From Pseudomonas massiliensis (GTDB taxonomy: Bacteria; Pseudomonadota; Gammaproteobacteria; Pseudomonadales; Pseudomonadaceae), in the NCBI RefSeq assembly GCF_000826105.1, contig NZ_CCYK01000004.1, positions 1 through 64,000 on the forward strand: DNA of 64,000 nucleotides. Reading direction: 5' to 3'. The position numbers were made by a program, and so were the translations under genes. Below, one piece after another: positions 12,320 through 21,400 of the stretch (position 1 is the first letter of the stretch; the number at the start of each line of letters is the position of its first letter). Below the pieces are notes generated by a model. That model saw only the letters and a program-made list of their open reading frames with translations, made no database searches and was not told the DNA's origin.

Positions 12320-12465
12320 GGTTAGTTAGCTTCCTATAAGTAGCGTCATAAAACCGACGCAGATTAGAAATTCTTTTTATACCTTACGCTCCCCTCTGAA
12401 ATGTAGGGCTTTTTTGCCCACACGTCGTACGGAAGCGACCAGATCGGTACCCCCGGAGAAGCTTC

Positions 12466-15400
12466 ATGAGCAGTGTCGTCGCCATCGTAAAAAGCATTGT
12501 TGGCCAGGTCGTCGCGGTTTCACCGGAGGGCATCCGTCGGGTGCTTGTGGAGGGGGATCGGCTGTTCGCGGGGGAGGTGGTGGAAACCGGCGCGTCTGGT
12601 GCGGTAACCCTGTCTTTGAACGATGGCCGTACACTGGATATAGGGCGTGAAAGCCAGTGGAGCGCCAGCGCGCCGGACACGATGCGCGCCGCAGAAGATG
12701 TTGCGCAGCAAGCACCTTCGGTCGCTGAGCTACAGAAAGCCATCGCCGCGGGCGCAGACCCTACCACCGAACTGGAAGCTACCGCGGCGGGCGAAACCGG
12801 CGTGGATACTGGCGGCTCAGGTGGCGGCAGCCACAGCTTCGTTTTGCTGGAAGAGACTGCAGGCGAGGTAGACCCAACGGTGGGCTTCGAGACTGCAGGG
12901 CTGTCGTCCGGTGACAGCATCGCTGCTGAACAGACCAGCCCGACTGACAGTCCGACCATCGTGGCGGGTGATACCGCGACTCTGAACGAAGATGATGTCG
13001 CGACCGGTAATGTGCTGGCCAACGACAGCGATGCTGATAACGCATTGAGCGTTACCAGTTATACCGTGGCGGGGGTCACGGGTACGTTCGTGGCTGGGCA
13101 AGTCGCTACGATCCAGGGTGTAGGTACCATCACGATCGCCACCAATGGTGATTACGCTTTCACCCCAGTGGCTAACTGGAACGGTACGGTTCCACAGATT
13201 ACCTACACGACCGATACCGGCGTGAGCGGGTCGCTAGATATTGTTGTTAACCCTGTCAACGATGCGCCTGTTATTACTACGAGCGACGTCGCCAGCTTTG
13301 CCGGCGTGGACGAAGACGCTACCGTCTCTGGCCAGTTGACGGCGACGGATGTCGACGCTGGTGCAGTACTAACCTTCAACACCGCGCCAGGCCAATCTGC
13401 TGTACCTGGCTTTACCCTGAACACCGATGGTAGCTGGACCCTGGATGCCAGCAATGCGGCCTACCAGCAACTGGCCGTCGGTCAGACCCAGACCATCGCT
13501 ATCCAGTACGTGGTGACCGATGAGAACAATGCTGCCAGCGTTGCTGAAACGCTGACGCTGACCGTCACCGGCACCAACGATGCGCCAGTTGTCACTACAT
13601 CCGCTGTGAACAGCGCTGCGGCTGTAGATGAAGACTCCACGGTTAGCGGCCAACTTACTGCCACCGACGTAGATACCGGTGCCCAGCTGAGCTTCGGCCT
13701 TGCAGAAAACCAGGCGACTGTACCTGGCTTTACCCTGAACACCGATGGTAGCTGGACCCTGGATGCCAGCAATGCGGCCTACCAGCAACTGGCCGTCGGT
13801 CAGACCCAGACCATCGCTATCCAGTACGTGGTGACCGATGAGAACAATGCTGCTAGCGTTGCTGAAACGCTGACGCTGACCGTCACCGGCACCAACGATG
13901 CGCCAGTTGTCACTACATCCGCTGTGAACAGCGCTGCGGCTGTAGATGAAGACTCCACGGTTAGCGGCCAACTTACTGCCACCGACGTAGATACCGGTGC
14001 CCAGCTGAGCTTCGGCCTTGCAGAAAACCAGGCGACTGTACCTGGCTTTACCCTGAACACCGATGGTAGCTGGACCCTGGATGCCAGCAATGCGGCCTAC
14101 CAGCAACTGGCTATGGGTCAGACCCAGAATATTGATGTTCAGTACCAAGTGACTGATGAACATGGGGCAAGCAATACAAAAACGCTGAGCCTGACAGTTA
14201 CCGGCACCAACGACGCCCCGCTGGTGATCAGCAGCACTGCCAATGGTAGTGAAGACAGCCCAGTCATCGTGACTCTCGGTGGCAGCGATGTGGACGGCAC
14301 CATTGACCACTTCACTATCACTTCGGTCCCGACCGGTGGCGTATTGCTGCGCGATGCCAATGACTCGTCCAGCGTTGTGAAAGTCGGCGACACCATCACC
14401 GCGACCGGCAACGGCGCGACTTTGACCTTCGTGCCAAATGCCAACTGGAACGGCAGCACCAGCGTGGTCTACACCGCCACCGACAATCAGGGCGTGACCA
14501 GCACCGCCTCCGGCACCGTGACCGTGAACGTCGCGGCGGTGAACGACGCTCCGCTGGTTACCAACAGCACCGCCACCGGCAGTGAAGACAGCCCTGTCAC
14601 CGTGACCCTGGGTGGCAGCGATGTGGACGGCACCGTCGATCACTTCACCCTCTCCTCGGTCCCGGCCGATGGCGTGCTGCTACGCGATGCCAACGATCCG
14701 CTCAGCGTTGTGAAAGTCGGCGACACCATCACTGCGACCGGCAACGGCGCGACTTTGACCTTCGTGCCAAATGCCAACTGGAACGGCAGCACCAGCGTGG
14801 TCTACACCGCCACCGACAACCAGGGCGTGACCAGCACCACCTCCGGCACCGTGACCCTGAACGTAGCGGCGGTGAACGACGCTCCGCTGGTTACCAACAG
14901 CACCGCCACCGGCAGTGAAGACAGCCCTGTCACCGTGACCCTGGGTGGCAGCGATGTGGACGGCACCGTCGATCACTTCACCATTACCTCGGTCCCGGCC
15001 GATGGCGTGCTGCTGCGCGATGCCAATGATTCGTCCAGCGTTGTGAACGTCGGCGACACCATCACTGCGACCGGCAACGGCGCGACTTTGACCTTCGTGC
15101 CAAATGCCAACTGGAACGGCAGCACCAGCGTGGTCTACACCGCCACCGACAACCAAGGCGCGACAAGTATCGAGGAAGCTGCCGCAACCATTCAGGTTTC
15201 CCCTGTCGATGACGCTAGTGCGCTTGTTGCCGATACGGCTACTCTTGACGAGGACAGCCAAGTTTCAGGAAACCTGCTGAGTAACGATAGCGATGTCGAT
15301 AACGTCCTAAGCATCAGCTCGCTCAGTATTGCCGGCAAAATCTACGCGGTGGATACCGATATCGACACGGGCGTAGGCACGTTGAAAGTTAATGCCAACG

Positions 15401-18400
15401 GTAGCTATGTCTTCAAGCCAGCGGCCGATTGGTCGGGCACGGTACCCCAGGTTACCTACACTACGAACACCGGCTCATCTAATACGCTCAACATCAATGT
15501 CAACCCCGTCGCCGACGCCCCGAGCCTGTCCATTACGCCAGACAACGTCGTTTCCACGGGGCTGTACAAGCAGACCTGGACCGGCCTGCCCGGTATGGAA
15601 GGCAATGGCTGGGGCGCGTCAGCCGCGGCCTTGGTCAGCAGCATTGGCGCGGCCGACCAGAGCGTGGCGCGCCAGATCGTCAATAGCGTGGTCGATGCCG
15701 ACGTGCCTCAGGGCGTTGCCAGCAAGACTTCGGGCGTTATCTACCTGGAAGCTGGCCACACCTACAGCTTCAGCGGTAGCGTCGATGACAGCATGGCGGT
15801 CACCGTAGGCGGCCAGCTGGTCGCTTCAGCGTCCCTGGCGGTTGGCCTCAATGGCAGCTTCACCCCGAGCGTCACTGGTTTCTATACCCTGGATGTATAC
15901 CAGTACAACCAGGACGGCCCGGGCCGCTACGAAGTACTGATGTCCGTGGATGGCGCTGAGGCTAAGCTGCTTACCAGCGACAACTACCTTATCTACAAGA
16001 ACATCGCCGACATCACGACCCCTGGCCTGGATGTGGTCCCTCATGTAGACGCCAATGGTGAAGGCTATTACGCCGGCTATGCGTTCAACCATGGGGCTGA
16101 AGACTCCACCATCAAGCTAAGCACCATCAACGTAGCGCTGACCGACACTGACGGCTCTGAAAGCATCACCAACGTCACTATCTCGGGCATACCGAGCGGC
16201 GCGGTGCTGCAGGACGCCAGTGGGCACAGCTTCACCGCGACCGCCACCAATGGCAGCGCCAACGTAACCGGCTGGGATCTCAGCACCCTGAGCATCACTC
16301 CGGCGGCCAACTACAGCGGCACCATTGCCCTGGCTGTCAGCGCCACCTCTACCGAAGGTGCCAATGGCCAGTCGGCAACCAGTACGGCTACGCTCAACGT
16401 TACAGTCATTCCCGTGGCAGACGCCGCGGTGATCGTCGATTCACGTACCGTCAGTGGCGATGAAGATACTTCCATTGCCTTGGGCACTGTCGCCAGCTAC
16501 ACCGATAACGATGGCTCCGAAACTCATACCACCGTCATCAGCGGCATCCCGACTGGCGCAACCATTACCGACGGCACACCTGGTCATAGCTATACGGCGG
16601 TAGCTGGTGGCGACGGCACCGTGGACGTGAGCAGCTGGAACCTGTCCACTATCAGCTTCAGCGCGGCCAAGGATGCCAGTGGCACCTATACCCTGACAGT
16701 AACCGGTACCACCACCGAAGCCGCCAACGGCAGCAAGGCCACCAGCTCCGGCGATATCGTCGTCACCGTGAACCCGGTGACCGACATCCCGACCTTGAGC
16801 CTGATTGGCCAGAACACGGTCGCTTCGACCAACTTCCAGGAAGTGAACGCCGGCAGCTACACCACGGTAAACGTAGGCAAGTTGGGCAGCGGCGAATGGC
16901 ACACTGATAACCAGCCGCAGACCGTGGAAATCGGCTCCGGCAACACCTACGGCGCGAATACCAGCAGCCAGGTCATCGAGCTCGAGCGTAACGGTGGCGA
17001 TGCCAGCAACCTCTACACCACGGTCAACGCCAAAGCGGGCGCAACCTACACGGTATCGTTCGATTATTCGGCGCGTTCAGGTGCCGAAGGCAGCTCCACG
17101 GTCAATGTGTTCTGGGGGGGCAAGCTGATCACCACGCTCTCCGCCAACTCGGCGGGGATGACCCATTACACCCTGAACCTGCCGGTCAGCGCCGATGGCA
17201 ACGAAAGGCTGGAATTCGTGGCGGCTGACAAGAGCGGCGCGGGCGGCTTGCTCGACAACATTCAGCTGGTGGAAACCCGCAATAGCGGCTTGGAAGACCA
17301 GCCGATTCTGTTGTCGAACATCAAGGCTGCGACTACCGACGTCGACGGTTCGGAAACCCTTACGGTCAAGATCAGCAACCTGCCCGAAGGCGCTGTGCTG
17401 ACCGATGGCACCACTGCACACACCGTGACCGCCAGTGCCAATGGCATTGTCGATATCACTGGCTGGGATATGTCCAGCCTGAAATTCACCGCGCCTGCCA
17501 ATGCCAGCGGTGACTACACCTTGACCGTGACCGCTACCGCGCAAGACGGCAACGCCGCGCCGCAAAGCGTCAGCCAGGACTTGGTGGTGCACGTCGCGGC
17601 CGTGAACGACGCTCCGCTGGTAACCAACAGCACCGCCAACGGCAGTGAAGACAGCCCGGTCATCGTGACCCTGGGTGGCAGCGATGTGGACGGCGCCGTC
17701 GATCACTTCACCCTCACCTCGGTCCCGGCCGATGGCGTGCTGCTGCGCGATGCCAACGATCCGCTCAGCGTTGTGAAAGTCGGGGACACCATCGCCGCGA
17801 CCGGTAACGGCGCCACCCTGACCTTCGTGCCAAACGCCAACTGGAACGGCAGCACCAGCGTGGTCTACACCGCCACCGACAACCAAGGCGCGACCAGCAC
17901 CACTTCCGGCACCGTGACCGTGAACGTCGCGGCGGTGAACGACGCTCCGTCGATTTCCGATGGTGCGGGTAAAGACGTTGCCAACGGCAGCACCAATAGC
18001 GGCGCCCTGGGCAATACCTTCATCGAAACCCCGGCACCGGGGGAAACCCCGCATGCAGGTCAGGGCCCGGCATTGATCGCTCGCGACCTTAGCCTGACCG
18101 ACGTGGACAGCCCGACGCTCAAGAGCGCGACCGTGGTGTTGACCAATGCCCACGCTGGCGACAGCCTGGCGGTGAATACTGGCACCAGCGGCATCACCGC
18201 TTCTATCGTCAAAGGTGTGGATGCCAACGGCAAAGCCATCATTACCCTGAGCCTGAGCGGCGATGCGACCCCGGCCGAGTACCAGGCCGTGATCAACAGC
18301 ATCACCTTCGACAACAACTCGCAAAACCCAAGCTCGGAAACCCGCAACATCACCATCGCCATTACCGACGACAAGGGCGCGACCACCACTGGCATCTCCC

Positions 18401-21400
18401 ACGTTGCGGTGGTGCCGGAGAATGACGCACCTGTGCTCAGCGGCTCGCCAGCCAGCTTCACTGAAGGCGATTCCGCTACCTCCGTTGTCAATGGACTGGC
18501 GATTTCCGACGTGGATAACACCACCCTGACCAAGGCCGTGGTGACCATCAGCGGCCTGGGTGCTGGCGACACTGTCGCCTTCACCGGCACCTTGCCGTCG
18601 GGTGTAACCCTGGTCGCCAGCGATGTGGTGAACGGTACCCAGACCTTCACCCTCAGCGGCGCCTCGTCGGTCGGGAACTACCAGGCGTTGATCGACGCCA
18701 TCCAGTTCTCCAATACCACCGATACCCCGGTGGACGGTGTGCGTACCGTGAGCGTGGCGGTCACCGATGCCGGTGGCGACAACCTGGCACGCGACCCGGC
18801 CTTGACCACTGTCTACAACAGCACCTTGACGGTGAATGCGGTCAACGACGCTCCGGTAGCTGCTGGCAACAGCACTGCCACCGGCAGTGAAGACAGCCCG
18901 GTCACCGTGACCCTGGGTGGCAGCGATGTGGACGGCACCGTCGATTACTTCACCATTACCTCGGTCCCAGCCGATGGCGTGCTGCTGCGCGATGCCAATG
19001 ATCCGCTCAGCGTTGTGACAGTCGGCGATACCATCACTGCGACCGGCAACGGCGCTACCCTGACCTTCGTGCCGAACGCCAACTGGAACGGCAGCACCAG
19101 CGTGGTCTACACCGCCACTGACAACCAGGGTGCGACCAGCACCAACACTGGCACTGTCGCCATCAGCGTGAAGGCGGTGAATGACGCCCCGGTAATCACC
19201 CATACCGACGGCAGCACCAACACCAATAACTTCGGCAACACCTTCATCGAAACCCCAGCGGCGGGCGAAACGCCTCATGCTGGCCAAGGGGTAGCGCTGA
19301 TCGCTCGGGATCTGAAGCTGACCGACGTGGACAGCCCGACGCTCAAGAGCGCGACCGTGGTGCTGACCAATGCGCACGCTGGCGACAGCCTGGCGGTGAA
19401 CACCGGCACCAGCGGCATCACCGCCTCCATCGTCGAGGGCGTGGATGCCAACGGCAAAGCCATCATTACCCTGAGCCTGACTGGCGATGCGACCCCGGCC
19501 CAATATCAGGCCGTGATCAACAGCATCACCTTCGATAACAATTCGCAGAACCCGAGCTCGGAAACCCGCAACATCACCATCGAAGTGCGTGACGATGCTG
19601 GCGCAGCCGCTACGGCCACCTCGCATATCGGCGTGGTGCCGGAAAACGACGCACCTGTCGTCACGGGCTCGTCCGTAAGCTTCACCGAAGGCCAGGCAGC
19701 CGTCTCCATCGTCAACGGCCTGACTATTTCCGACGTGGATAACACGACCCTGGCCAAGGCCGTGGTCACCATCAGCGGCCTGGGCGCCGGCGACACTGTC
19801 GCCTTCACCGGCACCTTGCCTTCAGGTGTGACCCTGGTCGCCAGCGATGTGGTGAACGGCGCCCAGACCTTCACCCTCAGCGGCACTTCGTCGGTGGGGA
19901 CCTACCAGGCGCTGATCAACGCCATCCAGTTCTCCAACGGCACCGATACCCCTGTGGACGGTGTGCGTAACGTCACCGTGGCGGTCACTGATGTGGGCGG
20001 CAACAACCTGGCCCGCGACCCGGCCCAGACCACCGTCTACAACAGCACCTTGACGGTGAAGGCGGTGGACGACCCTAGCGTACTCAAGGCAGACACCAAG
20101 ACCATCAATGAAGATGGCCAGGCCAGCGGCAACCTGTTGAGCAACGACAGCGATGCTGACAACGCCCTGAGCATCAGTTCGGTCAGCGTAGGTGGCCAAA
20201 CCTACGGCATAGGCAAGGATGTCGATGTTGGAGTAGGTACCCTGAAGGTAGCCACCGATGGCACCTACAGCTTCACCCCGACCGCAGACTGGGCCGGCAC
20301 CGTGCCGGAGGTGACCTACACCACCAACACCGGGGCCAGCAGCACCCTGAAGATCACCGTCAACCCAGTGGTCGACATTCCTGTGGTCAGCGTCGCCAGT
20401 GCGAACATCACCTCCACTGGCCTGAACAAGGACACCTGGACGCCAAGCGATCGCTCCAGCCTGGACGTCGGCGGTGGCAACGGCGCCAACACCCAGGTAT
20501 TAATCAATACCCTGGGCGGCACCAAGGTGGACAGCAGCGCGACCATCCATGGCGTCACCGCCATGGCGTCCAGCAGCAACCTGGCCGCCGGCACCGCGAC
20601 CAAGATCAGCGGCCTGGTGTACCTGGAAGCGGGCAAGAGCTACAGCTTCAGCGGCAGCGGCGATGACAGCCTGGCGATCCAGCTGGGCGGCACCACCGTG
20701 GCCACCGCCAGCTGGGGCAAGAGCTCCGGCGTCGTGAGCAGCGGCAGCTTCACGCCAACTGATACCGGCTACTACACCTTCGAACTGTACCACTACAACC
20801 AGAATGGTCCGGGCAACTACGACGTCACCCTGCTGGTCAACGGCGTGTCTACCTCACTGGCAAGCCTGACGACCTTCGGCAGTGTCCAGGACATGACCAA
20901 CGCGGGCCTGGATGTGTCCAGCCTGCATGGCAGCAATGGCACGGGCTACTATACCGCGACCAGCCTGAACCACGGCCTGGAAGACACCGCCATCAAGCTG
21001 GCGCCGATCAGCGTCACCTATGGCGACACCACCGACGGTTCGGAGACCCATGTCACCACCCTCAGCGGCGCGCCAGCTGGCAGCACCCTGAGCGATGGTA
21101 CCCGTACCGTCACCTTCGACAAGAACGGCTCGGCTGTGGTCGATGGGCTGGACCTGTCCAAGCTGTCGATCACCACCCCGCTGAACTACAACGGCACCTT
21201 CACCCTGACCGTCACCGCCACGGCGACCGAGCAGGGCGTGGCCAGCCCGCAAGTGCGCACCGGTACCCTGAGCGTGACCGTCGACGCGGTGAACGACGCG
21301 CCGGTGGTCACCCTGACCCCGGGCAGCGGCACCAGCGCTGACGTGACCTACGTGGAGAACGCCGCCGCGACCGCCTTGGTCAAGCAGTTGAGCATCAGCG

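Larger units (their letters stand above)
11313..12465. other. 1.15-kb spacer between divergent lapB and lapA
   Basis: No gene can be assigned with confidence. The lapB half (to about 12000) is GC-rich with several overlapping ORFs. A hairpin sits at 12001-12027 (GCCTGAGG / CCTCAGGC). The lapA-proximal part from about 12240 is AT-richer and probably holds the lapA promoter and leader. Confidence 0.6.

Noticed and set aside
13261..15210. Regular direct repeats as a CRISPR array
   Set aside because: Units are 315-333 bp, contiguous without spacers and encode protein domains.
17077..19626. 849-codon open frame on the minus strand inside lapA
   Set aside because: It is antisense to well-supported adhesin repeats, has repeated Gly/His/Ala-rich sequence that mirrors the repeat structure, and no family resemblance. 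It is an effect of GC-rich codons in repeats.
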